Shown in pieces: positions 1 through 8,981 of a stretch of DNA of 64,000 nucleotides; the first letter of the stretch is position 1, and each line of letters opens with the position of its first letter. Made by a program: the position numbers and the translations under genes. This DNA is from G965279335 sp965279285 (lineage in GTDB: Bacteria > Pseudomonadota > Gammaproteobacteria > DSM-16500). The stretch is from NCBI GenBank assembly GCA_965279285.1, contig OZ257148.1, positions 434,001 through 498,000 on the forward strand. Reading direction: 5' to 3'. A model generated the notes under the pieces. That model worked only from the letters and a program-made list of their open reading frames with translations. It did not search any database and was not told where the DNA came from.

Positions 1-483
1 ATACTCTAAAATGAGCTGACCAAAAACAGTGGGATTACTCGTCCCTGATCCAAATTTATTTTCGATCGGTTGACTACGAAACTTAAAGCTACGATAAATT
101 GCTTGAGCACTATCCTGATAACCTGTGCCGTTACCCATTGCACAAAACAATACATGACAAAAACTATTTAAATCAGCCTGGCTCATTTCAGGTAAATAAA
201 TTAACTGGCCACCGCCAACATCATCCAAGCCCGATGATTCAATAAATAAACATTGAGAACAAAAACAGCAAGCAGTGATTAAATTATTTAATTTATTATA
301 ATTGTAATCACCATCGAGATTAACAACTTCTTGATATTCTTTTGCCTGAAAACCACAATACTGGCAAATATATCCATCGCGCTCATAGATTCTTTTAGCA
401 ATTGGCTGAAAAGCCTTATCCTCACGGCGTCTTGAGAAAAGACGCCATCCATTGAGATTAACTGCTAGCGGTAACTCATACAT
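1..483 (-). CDS. icmJ: IcmJ/DotN, T4BSS coupling-complex zinc protein (3' end off window)
   Basis: Open from the left window edge to an ATG at 483, giving 161 codons with the C-terminus missing; Legionella IcmJ/DotN is about 210 residues. The product starts MYELPLAVNLNGWRLF. It has a C40-x2-C43 pair (ICQYCGF) and a second cysteine cluster at C72/C73/C75/C78, the zinc-binding arrangement of the DotN family. DotN is known to join the DotL-DotM coupling complex that recruits effectors at the inner membrane. It directly follows icmD (12 nt gap), as in the canonical icmC-icmD-icmJ-icmB order, so icmB is expected just outside the window. Identity rests on family knowledge plus synteny; confident. 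Confidence 0.88.
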   Translation of the reverse strand, partial: MYELPLAVNLNGWRLFSRRREDKAFQPIAKRIYERDGYICQYCGFQAKEYQEVVNLDGDYNYNKLNNLITACCFCSQCLFIESSGLDDVGGGQLIYLPEMSQADLNSFCHVLFCAMGNGTGYQDSAQAIYRSFKFRSQPIENKFGSGTSNPTVFGQLILEY

Positions 484-495
484 ATTTTTTAAAAA

Positions 496-894
496 TTATG
501 TAGTTGAAATAGTAGTGATACCTGAAACACCCGCGACAGCGCCACCGCCAGAATACAAAGTTGTACCAACTGATTTAAATACGGATGGAATAAACATTAA
601 TGCTGCAGCAACGAACAATAATGCAATAGGCTGGCTAAGCTGTACTTGTTGTGGGTTATCTTTATGTGCTTTGAATTTAACAACTGCGCCCACACCAAAA
701 CCTAATCCTGCAATATAAGAGCCTGCTGTAATTAGCTGCGCAATTGCAGCAAAGTTTTTTTGCACTGAGCTTGCAACCTTACCTATACCCACTCCACCTG
801 ATCCAGCTGCAGCATGAGCCAACGTACCTAAACATAAAAAAAACGCAGACAATCCAACAAACTTTAAAACTTTTTTTGTTTTGACGCTCAACAT
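496..894 (-). CDS. icmD: IcmD/DotP, T4BSS small membrane protein
   Basis: 132 residues. The N-terminal hydrophobic stretch ends in AHAAAG and looks like a signal peptide. Two further hydrophobic segments lie near residues 50-70 and 88-107, and the tail is glycine- and threonine-rich. This size and topology match IcmD/DotP, a small polytopic inner-membrane component of Dot/Icm whose exact role is still unclear. It sits between icmC and icmJ, as in Legionella and Coxiella. A strong AAGGAGG-like ribosome site precedes the ATG at 894. Confidence 0.88.
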   Translation of the reverse strand: MLSVKTKKVLKFVGLSAFFLCLGTLAHAAAGSGGVGIGKVASSVQKNFAAIAQLITAGSYIAGLGFGVGAVVKFKAHKDNPQQVQLSQPIALLFVAAALMFIPSVFKSVGTTLYSGGGAVAGVSGITTISTT

Positions 895-919
895 AAAAAT
901 CCTCCTTGTTAATTACCCT

Positions 920-1591
920 CTAACTAATACTACTAAAAAGACCACCTAAGCCTAAAGTATTTTCTACCATTGTTACAGTATCATACATGTTAATACACAA
1001 TATTCCACCTATAATATGCGTCATTCCTCGCCAAAAAACTGGCTGGCCATGTCCACCTATTTGCGCCAGAATAATCAGGCCACGAATAAATGCGATAACA
1101 CCAATCAACTGTAATATGGTAAAACTATTATTAATCACGACTTGCCACGCTGATGCGCTACCTGCGTTCGCTATATACGCGGTAGGATAAGGAACCTCCC
1201 ACAAAGTCGCTATCCCTGTTTGAACTGCAGAGGGTAAATAAATCAAAAAACCGCCAATAATCAAGCGTACCAACGGTTTTTTAAATCCATGCTCTTGAGA
1301 CATCATCGTCCGTGATTCACCGACTCGTCTAAGCTCTATTATCCCTTCGACCACAAAAAATAACCCCGCAATATAAGCAAATGCTGTTACCATTTGCATA
1401 ACAGCAGGAATATTCAATGAGAGATTAGTTAAAGCATCAGAGAGCGTAGGAATATTAAGACCTGAGCCACTACCACTATTAGCCGCATAAACAACATTGG
1501 CATAACATAAACTAACAAATAATCCCAACTGGGTTATTGTTTTAAAAAATATTGCGCGAGTAAAATGACTAGCCCTGTAAAACAAATTCAT
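920..1591 (-). CDS. icmC: IcmC/DotE, T4BSS polytopic membrane protein
   Basis: 223 residues with an N-terminal signal-like hydrophobic segment (about 13-35) and further membrane segments near 60-80, 108-125, 150-175 and 185-200. The family is IcmC/DotE, an inner-membrane Dot/Icm component related in fold to IcmD. The gene starts 3 nt after the icmG stop codon, so the two are surely co-transcribed and probably translationally coupled. No catalytic motif is expected or seen. The call rests on topology, size and conserved gene order. Confidence 0.87.
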   Translation of the reverse strand: MNLFYRASHFTRAIFFKTITQLGLFVSLCYANVVYAANSGSGSGLNIPTLSDALTNLSLNIPAVMQMVTAFAYIAGLFFVVEGIIELRRVGESRTMMSQEHGFKKPLVRLIIGGFLIYLPSAVQTGIATLWEVPYPTAYIANAGSASAWQVVINNSFTILQLIGVIAFIRGLIILAQIGGHGQPVFWRGMTHIIGGILCINMYDTVTMVENTLGLGGLFSSIS

Positions 1592-1594
1592 CGC

Positions 1595-2509
1595 TTAATC
1601 GCCTCCCGATCCATATGACAAACTAATTACTTTACTTCCCGTATCAATATCAACAACTCCATCATATGGATCAATCTTTGTTACTCGCCCGTAATCTCTT
1701 AAAATATCGCCTTCTGCAACTGTCACTGTTTCACCTGAGTCTGATTTTAACCAAGCGCGGCCTGGGATAATAGCTTGTACCGAATAAAGCTGCTTATTAG
1801 ACTCCGCTGATCGACCCGATGAACGAGGTATAGTTATTGTCGGCGCTTGCTGCTTTGCTGAACTTTGTAACAATTGAGTAATCTGAGTCAGTGCTGCCTC
1901 AATATTGGCAACACGCGTATTTAATTCTTGTAACTTCGCTTGCGTACTCGCTGTTTGATTTTCATAATCCGTCATTTTTTGCGGATACTCAATTTGTAAT
2001 TGATTGGCTAACTTAGAAACTTGCTGCTCTATAGCACCCAGCTTATCTTGAGTACCAGCAACAGCTTGTTGCTCAGTTGCAACAGGTGCTGCTTGCACAG
2101 AAGGAGTAGCAGGAGCTTGTGTAGCAACTTGTGTTACTGGAGCAGTATTAGTAGGAGCAAGAACAGGAACGTTAACCGCCACAGGAGCTTGAACAGCGGG
2201 TGAAGACGGGGGTATGGATTGTTGTGTTTGTGTCACAGTTGTTGTAGTCGAACGAGGTGCGCTGGTAATAGGCAACACAGATGTTGAGGGAACTAGCATT
2301 TTATACACAACAAACATTAAAGCAAAAAAAACAGCTAAAGCAATCATTGCTCTACGTGATCGAGTAAAACCGCCAAAAGAGGATGACTTTTTTGTAGTAG
2401 CATCAGCTACTTTTGCCGTCTCAGTATCAACCTCATATGAGTTATGCTCATCAGAAAAGTGATACTCTCCCTCATCCTGATCCTCATATCTTTCATTTCT
2501 TTGACTCAC
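1595..2509 (-). CDS. icmG: IcmG/DotF, T4BSS inner-membrane core protein
   Basis: 304 residues in the expected order: acidic cytoplasmic N-terminus, one transmembrane helix at about 54-72, a Pro/Thr/Ala/Gln-rich linker, a coiled-coil segment near 150-215, and a small C-terminal beta domain with LYSVQAIIPGRAWL and GDILRDYGRVTKID. This C-terminal block is the recognisable DotF/IcmG signature. DotF associates with DotG in the Dot/Icm core and has been proposed to contact effectors. It lies between icmE (74 nt gap) and icmC (3 nt gap). Confidence 0.88.
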   Translation of the reverse strand: MSQRNERYEDQDEGEYHFSDEHNSYEVDTETAKVADATTKKSSSFGGFTRSRRAMIALAVFFALMFVVYKMLVPSTSVLPITSAPRSTTTTVTQTQQSIPPSSPAVQAPVAVNVPVLAPTNTAPVTQVATQAPATPSVQAAPVATEQQAVAGTQDKLGAIEQQVSKLANQLQIEYPQKMTDYENQTASTQAKLQELNTRVANIEAALTQITQLLQSSAKQQAPTITIPRSSGRSAESNKQLYSVQAIIPGRAWLKSDSGETVTVAEGDILRDYGRVTKIDPYDGVVDIDTGSKVISLSYGSGGD

Positions 2510-2583
2510 CTGCGCTACCTCATCAGCTGAAAGACTTTATAATTTTACTATTACCTTAAGTATATACCTATATTTTAAGTTTT

Positions 2584-4917
2584 TTATTGTGCCACATCAG
2601 ACATAAATAAGATACCCAAGCCAACTCCCGCATCAACAGTAACAGTCAATGGCCTGTTCATATAACTTTGCGCTGCGCTTGTTAAATTAGTACCAATTTG
2701 CCCTAAACCAACTGCTAATTTAGCAGCAGGACTCAATGAAGGATAAGCTGTGCTGGTGCCAAAAATACCTGTTGTCGCCGTAGAGCCTGCGGTCGTCAAT
2801 GCACTCGCATAACCACTTAAAAATGATGATGCCATTATCGCGCCATACCGCTCAAAATAATGGTTATCTACATGACTCGCCATGACGGTACGAGCCGTAT
2901 CAGGATCAATTGCAAAAGCATTTATTGTCTTCGTCGTAGGCCAGCCTTCCATATCCATTAAGTTAAATTGTAAGCTCACTTTATTTAACCCAGGCCCTTG
3001 TCCTACTTGTACTTTTCCTAATAATTTAGCACCTTTCATAGGGCCGGAAACAATAGTTGCCATGACAGGGGTATCAGGGTAATCACTATTAACACCCGTA
3101 TCAAGCACCGCAAACGCAATGGTCCCTGTTTTCAGTAATGGAGGACCTGCGGGCGCTAAAGAGTTCGGATTATTGCTATTTGGGCTCGCTTTGTTAGCTG
3201 CGCCAGGCAGTGATGGGATAAGAGATCCCGTCTTTTTCTCATCTGGAGCACCTGCTTTATGTTGCATCGATGGGGGTTGCCATGCAGTTAATAGCTGTTG
3301 CGCCTGACCTGACATGGCACTTTCCATATCTTGAATTCTTTGCTCTCTTTCTTGCATTGCTTGCGCACGCGCGGCTTCTTCAGCAGCGGCAAACTGATCA
3401 TTACTCTGGCCAGTCGCTACAGCCGGAGTAAACTGACCAGATTGTTGCTGTGCTAATTGTTGTTGCAGCTTAGCAAAATCATCAACCGTCGGAAGATTCG
3501 TTTGAGCAACAGGCCCTGCTGTAAGAGCTGACATAGCAGACTGATACTCTTGCAATAGTTTAGCTGCCATTTCTGGTGTCATCAGCCCTGCTTGAACAGC
3601 GCGCTTTAACTCATCGGCATAAGAACTTGCAGAAGCATTATTAAGCTGCAAATCTTTTAATCGTTTTGCTTCTTCTCTGAGAGCAAACAATCCCTTATAA
3701 CACTCCCCTAGCTTTTGTGAATCTGCTGCTGATAATTTTTGTTGTTTAACCAAACCATCTAATGCTTTCAAATATTCTTCAACTGGAACATTTTTTTGTC
3801 GTAATTGAGTTAGGACGGTAGCAACCTCGGCGGGTAATTTCCCTTCTTTCACAAGGCTATTCATTTCGTTGTCACATGCCGCTTCTTTTTGCGCAATCAT
3901 TCCATCTATTCCAGCAGTAGCTGTTAACCCTGCACGCTGCTTTTTGTATTGATCTAATAATCTTGCTGCCGCTTCTGGAGTTAGCTTTCCTGCCGCAACT
4001 AATTTTTGTAACTCCGCTGCATAATCATCGATAGAAGTATTTTTATCTTGTAAATCCGCTAACTCATCGGCAACTGCTTGAGTAATTTCCCCCTTCTTTG
4101 CCATCTGATTTAAGCGAAAAGCACCGGCTTTTGCCTTTTCTTTTTGTTGTTGCTGAGTATATTGTGCAAGTAATTGTGCTGCTAACGCAGGAGAAATTTT
4201 TCCTTCTTTTGCTAATCGATCTAATTGCGCTGCATAATCTGCAGGCGAGACATGTGCTTTTTGTAAAGCCAATAAATCATTGGCAACAGCAATTGGTAAC
4301 TGACCTGATTTAATCAAAGCATCCAATGATTTTGCACTATCAGTAAGTAAAGCATTACCATGCTGAAGCTTATATTTTTCTAAAAGTTTACGTGCTTGCT
4401 CTGGTGTTAGCTTTCCTTGACGCACTAACTCATCCAACGCAGCAGCATATTCATCAACTGAAACATTATTTTTTGCTAAAGCATTTAACTTATCAGCCTC
4501 TTCTTGCGAAAGCTTCCCCTCTTTTACCAAACCACTTAAATCATTTGCTACATTTGCCTCCTCATCACCTGGGCACATAACCGTGCAATTACCACCACCA
4601 AATTCCTGTCCTGGAACATTCACCAAGGTGGGAACAGAGCTACCGCCTGTTGCTTGCGCTTGCTGAGTGGCCTGAAGATTAGCTTGTTTTAACGCTTGAT
4701 AATATTCCGGCGTTAATTTACTACCGGGCACCGATTGTAAATTCGCCGCAGGATTAGCAACTCGAGATGGACCTGCCGCCTCTAGACTGCCACCAAATAT
4801 TTTTACTAAAACATAGACCAGTACACATACCGCTAAAATAGCCGCAAAAATAAAAAAAACTCGGGACTTTGCGTCTACCGTACCAAACCCAGGTAATTTA
4901 GGAAATTTAAAAGCCAT
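2584..4917 (-). CDS. icmE: IcmE/DotG, VirB10-like T4BSS core channel protein with 70-residue repeats
   Basis: 777 residues; Legionella DotG is about 1048. Seen in order: a cytoplasmic start, a transmembrane helix at about 20-42, and a short linker with the two-cysteine motif NCTVMCPG (110-117). Then come four repeats of about 70 residues (roughly 127-198, 199-268, 270-340, 353-420) plus a partial fifth (421-462), each carrying a LVKEGKLTPE-like helix and a DEYAAALDxL helix. A Gln-rich stretch leads to a VirB10-like C-terminal domain from about 590 (GTIAFAVLDTGVNSDYPDTP). DotG spans inner and outer membranes and lines the channel. Its start overlaps the icmK stop by 1 nt (TAATG). The repeats are longer and fewer than the pentapeptide-type repeats of Legionella DotG. 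Confidence 0.92.
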   Translation of the reverse strand: MAFKFPKLPGFGTVDAKSRVFFIFAAILAVCVLVYVLVKIFGGSLEAAGPSRVANPAANLQSVPGSKLTPEYYQALKQANLQATQQAQATGGSSVPTLVNVPGQEFGGGNCTVMCPGDEEANVANDLSGLVKEGKLSQEEADKLNALAKNNVSVDEYAAALDELVRQGKLTPEQARKLLEKYKLQHGNALLTDSAKSLDALIKSGQLPIAVANDLLALQKAHVSPADYAAQLDRLAKEGKISPALAAQLLAQYTQQQQKEKAKAGAFRLNQMAKKGEITQAVADELADLQDKNTSIDDYAAELQKLVAAGKLTPEAAARLLDQYKKQRAGLTATAGIDGMIAQKEAACDNEMNSLVKEGKLPAEVATVLTQLRQKNVPVEEYLKALDGLVKQQKLSAADSQKLGECYKGLFALREEAKRLKDLQLNNASASSYADELKRAVQAGLMTPEMAAKLLQEYQSAMSALTAGPVAQTNLPTVDDFAKLQQQLAQQQSGQFTPAVATGQSNDQFAAAEEAARAQAMQEREQRIQDMESAMSGQAQQLLTAWQPPSMQHKAGAPDEKKTGSLIPSLPGAANKASPNSNNPNSLAPAGPPLLKTGTIAFAVLDTGVNSDYPDTPVMATIVSGPMKGAKLLGKVQVGQGPGLNKVSLQFNLMDMEGWPTTKTINAFAIDPDTARTVMASHVDNHYFERYGAIMASSFLSGYASALTTAGSTATTGIFGTSTAYPSLSPAAKLAVGLGQIGTNLTSAAQSYMNRPLTVTVDAGVGLGILFMSDVAQ

Positions 4918-5990
4918 TAAAATCCCTCAATTTTCAGTTCAATCGGTTCACCATATTGAGAGACCAATACCGACGACGTTCTTTGTATTTCATAAGCATT
5001 CATTCCATCAGGGCTCACCATTTTCCCCATCCAACCCGGAGAAAGCACAGTAAGACGCGTACGCAAATACATCTTATCGCCAAATAACCAAGCCTGACAA
5101 TCTCCCCCAGTTACAGCCAATGTTTTACTATTCGGCGGTGCAACGCCATCTAATATATTCAATAACAATTGGTTTGCGCTGTTAGGTAAATTAACTCCTG
5201 TAGGCAAATCCTTCGTATTCGGGCCTATTCCAGGCACGTGAATATCAGCACGATAATCGACAACTCTTTGGCCTGAAACAAGCTCCAAGGTTATCGGTGT
5301 TGCTAATCCCGTTAATCGTATTACCAAATTACTATCGCTATAGGGAGAAATGGCTTGAATCAACATGATATTACTTTTGCCATCCCACTGTATCGTTGTT
5401 GCTTTACCATCGCCCACATCATATGAAGCAATAGGCCAAGGAGTTCCCGTCGAATCAACAAAAACTAATGAGCTAATATAACCTTGAGCAAGTCGAATAG
5501 CAGGTGGGGTTGTACCTGGCGCAAGATTCACCATTAACGTTGTAGAAACTGGCTTGGGAGGAATATTAGCAGGGATAGATGCCGCACGTTGTGACCGATC
5601 AATATACTGCCTTAATCTAACCACTTGCTCTGGCGTTAATGGCGCATTTTTTTGCAACATCAAATTAAATGCTGCATCAGCATCCGGGGCCGGCGGAGGA
5701 GCATCAGGAGCTGATTTCAACATAATGTCTTGGGATTGCTTCATTGTGAGCGGTGGAGTTATAACCTGAGAATCATTATTTACCATTAAAGGAACAATAA
5801 CAGGCTTTGATTTTATTTTAAGCGGTGCAATACCCGGCACAGACTGCCCATTTTTTTTCAGCCACTGTTGAAATTGAGCCAAATCACCTGGCGCTGGCGC
5901 AACAGGATCTTGTGCGCAGACGAAACGCGACATACTTAATAAAATAAGCATAATAAAGAAAATTTTTTGCCATCGTTGTCCATTATCCAT
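4917..5990 (-). CDS. icmK: IcmK/DotH, T4BSS outer-membrane core protein
   Basis: 357 residues, typical for IcmK/DotH (about 360). It has an N-terminal signal peptide (FIMLILLSMSRFVCAQ), a Pro-rich low-complexity region with DADAAFNLMLQKNAPLTPEQ near 105-122, and a C-terminal beta-rich domain containing SSLVFVDSTGTPWPIASYDV near 170-190. That last motif is shared by the DotH/TraN/VirB9-like proteins. DotH forms the outer-membrane ring with DotC and DotD. The start overlaps the end of the first icmL gene by 8 nt and the stop overlaps the icmE ATG. Confidence 0.9.
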   Translation of the reverse strand: MDNGQRWQKIFFIMLILLSMSRFVCAQDPVAPAPGDLAQFQQWLKKNGQSVPGIAPLKIKSKPVIVPLMVNNDSQVITPPLTMKQSQDIMLKSAPDAPPPAPDADAAFNLMLQKNAPLTPEQVVRLRQYIDRSQRAASIPANIPPKPVSTTLMVNLAPGTTPPAIRLAQGYISSLVFVDSTGTPWPIASYDVGDGKATTIQWDGKSNIMLIQAISPYSDSNLVIRLTGLATPITLELVSGQRVVDYRADIHVPGIGPNTKDLPTGVNLPNSANQLLLNILDGVAPPNSKTLAVTGGDCQAWLFGDKMYLRTRLTVLSPGWMGKMVSPDGMNAYEIQRTSSVLVSQYGEPIELKIEGF

Positions 5991-6630
5991 TCTTATTTGC
6001 CTGACTCCCTTCCATCGCTGTAATACTCATACTATCTATTGCTACTCCATACAAATTATCTAAAGTTGATATCCTAACAACTTTAGCAACTATGACTAAA
6101 GAACGAACCCTTGTACCATTACTATAAGTTAGATTCATTGGAATTTTTACATTCCAAGTATATTTTCCCTCAGCCAAACCTTGATTTAATATGGTGGGCG
6201 CTGCTGTAATTTCTGCACTAATAAATGTTCTTAAATTTTGTAAAGAATTAAAATCGGCATGGTAATTATTTAGCTGCCCATTCAAATTTGACCATCCATT
6301 TGGCGTAAAATACTGCGAAACGATGCGTCGCTCATTATCATAATTAAGAAAATCATAAGTAAAAGCCGCAGGAATAGCACGACTTACCCACTGAAATAAA
6401 TCAGAGTCATTAAGATAAGGCTGCTCAACAGGAACTGGTGGCAACACCCTATAATCTTGATCCGTTGCAAAATAAATAGGCGCAGGCTTAGAAAAAAACA
6501 AATACAAAGCCAAAGCAGCTAGTCCAATAATAGTCGTGATTACCAGAGCAATTGCCACAAATATTTTGGAAAAACCATCTTGATAAAAATCTGTTTTTAG
6601 GCGGATCACCTGCAGCTCTTCTTCAGCCAT
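5983..6630 (-). CDS. icmL: IcmL/DotI family T4BSS protein, copy 1
   Basis: About 215 residues from the ATG at 6630, preceded by GAGGGTGG; an upstream in-frame TTG at 6642 lacks a ribosome site. There is a short cytoplasmic start with RLKTDFYQDGFSK, one transmembrane helix, and a periplasmic VirB8-like domain with PAPIYFATD, AFTYDFLNYDNE and YFTPNGW motifs. DotI is known to form a heterocomplex with DotJ in the inner membrane. This is the one of three full-length IcmL paralogues that lies directly next to icmK. Confidence 0.87.
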   Translation of the reverse strand: MAEEELQVIRLKTDFYQDGFSKIFVAIALVITTIIGLAALALYLFFSKPAPIYFATDQDYRVLPPVPVEQPYLNDSDLFQWVSRAIPAAFTYDFLNYDNERRIVSQYFTPNGWSNLNGQLNNYHADFNSLQNLRTFISAEITAAPTILNQGLAEGKYTWNVKIPMNLTYSNGTRVRSLVIVAKVVRISTLDNLYGVAIDSMSITAMEGSQANKNG

Positions 6631-6702
6631 TTCCACCCTCAATAAATTTGCAGTTGCCTTGAACTATATAATAGAGCAAGTCAATTGTATAGTGCCATCA
6701 TG

Positions 6703-7380
6703 CTAGCTTCCGAGCGCACCTGAGGTAATCAACTCTGCATTCATTTGTGCAACACCCAATCCTTTGTAACTCTCAAATAAATTTCGTCGTTGAATAGTAA
6801 CCGTGACTAATAATGGGTTAAAAATTTTCGCTTTGTCGTCATAAGGGGGGTACCAGTAAGTCATCAACACCGGCACTTTAAATTGATAAGCATAGACTGT
6901 ACCCATATGCCCTTGCACGACAAGCTGAGGACGCTGCACAATGGTTGCGATTTGTATTAATGACCGCTTAGTTAAAGCAACCAGGTTATTTGATTTTGAT
7001 AATCCATTCATATAACTACGCCAACCAAAATCAGTAAAATATTTTTGTGCATTTTGGAGCTGGGATCGATAATTAACATAATCATAAGTGTATGCTAACT
7101 GAACAGCCTCGGCTGCCCATGCCGTCACTTCTTCAATCGATAAATTAGGATCCTGAACAGGTATTTCTTTTACTAAACGAGCGACATTGTCTGCTACAAA
7201 ATATAAAGGGTGAGGTGGATTTTTTACCAAATACGTCAACATTCCAGCTAAAATACCAATAGCAAAAAGGTTAAGCATAAAAATAGCTAGCAGTGCGTAA
7301 AACTTTTTTTTATAAAATTCATTACGCAAATAAACCAAAACAATTGGATCATCTTCGATTATTGGATTGTCAGTACTCAT
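6703..7380 (-). CDS. icmL: IcmL/DotI family T4BSS protein, copy 2
   Basis: 225 residues, same architecture as its neighbours: cytoplasmic YLRNEFYKKKFYAL, transmembrane helix near 30-52, then HPLYFVADNVARLVKEIPV and a VirB8-like periplasmic domain with YTYDYVNYRSQLQNAQKYF and TVTIQRRNLFESYKGLGVAQ. The last two blocks look to me the most like Legionella DotI, so this may be the true orthologue; an alignment would be needed to settle it. It is separated from copy 1 by 72 nt. Confidence 0.87.
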   Translation of the reverse strand: MSTDNPIIEDDPIVLVYLRNEFYKKKFYALLAIFMLNLFAIGILAGMLTYLVKNPPHPLYFVADNVARLVKEIPVQDPNLSIEEVTAWAAEAVQLAYTYDYVNYRSQLQNAQKYFTDFGWRSYMNGLSKSNNLVALTKRSLIQIATIVQRPQLVVQGHMGTVYAYQFKVPVLMTYWYPPYDDKAKIFNPLLVTVTIQRRNLFESYKGLGVAQMNAELITSGALGS

Positions 7381-7408
7381 AATTGAATCAGCTTCCTTAA
7401 CGATTGTG

Positions 7409-7993
7409 CTAAGACATCACAAATTGATCGATCCCCATTCCAGCTGGATTTTCTGTTGTTGGTACTTTCACGATAGTTAATGTTACCGTGTAACGCTTAG
7501 ACGTTGGAACCTCAGCAGTAAGAATGGTAACCAAAAAAGGCATTTGTATCTGCCAACTATAACCATTACCCGTAAGATCACCTGCATTGGCAATAACAGG
7601 AGCGCCTATCACAACACTGCTGACAAATACTTGATTTTGAACAATAGAATTAATGACTCCTGTCATTAAAGTAAGATAATTATTCCATCCCGCCTCAGTA
7701 AAATAGGGTCGTAAAGCAGCAAGCTGTTGCTCATGATGAGCAAAGTCAAAAGTATATGCTGCAACAGCCGCTTTGTTTGCCCATTGCGTGACCGTACTAG
7801 GCAAATAATTAGGCTCATTATTTGATACCAGCGTTAATATTTTTCCATCAGGATTAACCGCAGAAAAATCCGGTAAAGGACGATGAGTGACTTGATACAA
7901 AACAAAAGCTGCGAGCATAAGCATTAAAATAATGCTTATCCCTAAAGCAATAATAATTTTATAATACTGGGTACGATAAAAGTCAGCGCTCAT
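7409..7993 (-). CDS. icmL: IcmL/DotI family T4BSS protein, copy 3
   Basis: 194 residues, the shortest full-domain copy. It has ADFYRTQYYKII before the membrane helix, then RPLPDFSAVNPDGKILTLV, a YTFDFAHHEQQLAALRPYF block, and a GMGIDQFVMS end that lacks the extra tail of the others. Coxiella is known to encode two IcmL paralogues in this operon; a third is unusual. The spacing to the short IcmM-like gene is 7 nt. Membership of the VirB8-like DotI family is clear; division of labour among the copies is unknown. Confidence 0.83.
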   Translation of the reverse strand: MSADFYRTQYYKIIIALGISIILMLMLAAFVLYQVTHRPLPDFSAVNPDGKILTLVSNNEPNYLPSTVTQWANKAAVAAYTFDFAHHEQQLAALRPYFTEAGWNNYLTLMTGVINSIVQNQVFVSSVVIGAPVIANAGDLTGNGYSWQIQMPFLVTILTAEVPTSKRYTVTLTIVKVPTTENPAGMGIDQFVMS

Positions 7994-8000
7994 GATTAAC

Positions 8001-8210
8001 CTACGTCCTTGGGATCATTGGGATAACTTGACCAGTCAATGTGCTCGCATAATAATTTGGTTGAGGTTGGATAAAAATGACATACATTATGGCAAGAATT
8101 AAACCCAACATAACTATAATCGACAAAATAAATGTAATTAACAACTGTCGATATTTATTTCTATAAAAATCACTCTGAAAGCTAGCGGACTGACTACGAT
8201 GAGCAATCAT
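8001..8210 (-). CDS. icmM: IcmM/DotJ-like short T4BSS membrane protein
   Basis: 69 residues: a cytoplasmic QSDFYRNKYRQLL motif, one transmembrane helix, then QPNYYASTLTGQVIPMIPRT and a stop. It therefore corresponds to the N-terminal third of IcmL without the periplasmic domain. That is the known layout of IcmM/DotJ (94 residues in Legionella), the partner of DotI. Its position between icmN and the icmL genes matches icmM. A truncated icmL remnant is the alternative, but the clean start with a ribosome site (GGAGAAAAAAATG) and tight spacing argue for a functional gene. Confidence 0.75.
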   Translation of the reverse strand: MIAHRSQSASFQSDFYRNKYRQLLITFILSIIVMLGLILAIMYVIFIQPQPNYYASTLTGQVIPMIPRT

Positions 8211-8222
8211 TTTTTTCTCCAG

Positions 8223-8981
8223 TTAACCCAGTGTATTTTCGGTAGGTAATTTTTCCATGGTTATCTCAACCCGATAATTCCATCCTTCCCAAGTAGGACA
8301 GCCAGGCTCTACTACATGAGTGCCGCCCATACCTGCTGCTGTTAACATACGCGTATTAACACCACGCTGCCATAAATAACGCACCACGCTAGCTGCCTGT
8401 TCTTTTGATAAAGCATAATTAACTGAATTATCACCGACATTATTTGTATAAGCAGCAATTTTTACAGTCATTGTGGTGTAACCATTAATATATTCCGCTA
8501 TTAAATCGAGGGTAGAATACTCTCCCGCACGTATCACCGGTGTCATTGCATTAAATAATTGACTAGAATGCATTACCAACATAACTTGGTCGCCTAGCAC
8601 AATGACTTTAACACCTCGATTCTCTAATCTATCCATCAGTGTTGTATTAGCATCAATATATGCGCCATAAGCGCCACCAATAACGGCACCCTCTGCCAAA
8701 CCAGGAAGCAAGCCAACCCCTGATATCAAACTACCTGCTACAGCACCTACTGCACCACCAAATACCACACCTTTCGTTGTTTGTGTGGAGTTTCCAAAAG
8801 TATCTGCCATGCTGCCTTTACCCATATTATCAATAGAAGCTGATGCTCGCTGATACCCTACCACCGTATTATCATTCGCCTCTCTTGCTACATTCGAAGA
8901 GGCACAACTTTGTAAAAATAAAAAGAATGGCAAAAACAATAAGAAAAAAAATGTGCGCCTTAATTCCATAATATTATTCAC
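8223..8981 (-). CDS. icmN: IcmN/DotK, OmpA-domain lipoprotein of the T4BSS
   Basis: 252 residues. The lipoprotein signal peptide ends in the lipobox LQSC (Cys about residue 26). A glycine-zipper hydrophobic region follows near 73-110 (GGAVGAVAGSLISG), then an OmpA-like peptidoglycan-binding domain at about 140-245 (YALSKEQAASVVRYLWQRGV). IcmN/DotK is an outer-membrane lipoprotein thought to anchor the Dot/Icm core to peptidoglycan. The start overlaps the end of icmO by 8 nt. Confidence 0.87.
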   Translation of the reverse strand: MNNIMELRRTFFFLLFLPFFLFLQSCASSNVAREANDNTVVGYQRASASIDNMGKGSMADTFGNSTQTTKGVVFGGAVGAVAGSLISGVGLLPGLAEGAVIGGAYGAYIDANTTLMDRLENRGVKVIVLGDQVMLVMHSSQLFNAMTPVIRAGEYSTLDLIAEYINGYTTMTVKIAAYTNNVGDNSVNYALSKEQAASVVRYLWQRGVNTRMLTAAGMGGTHVVEPGCPTWEGWNYRVEITMEKLPTENTLG

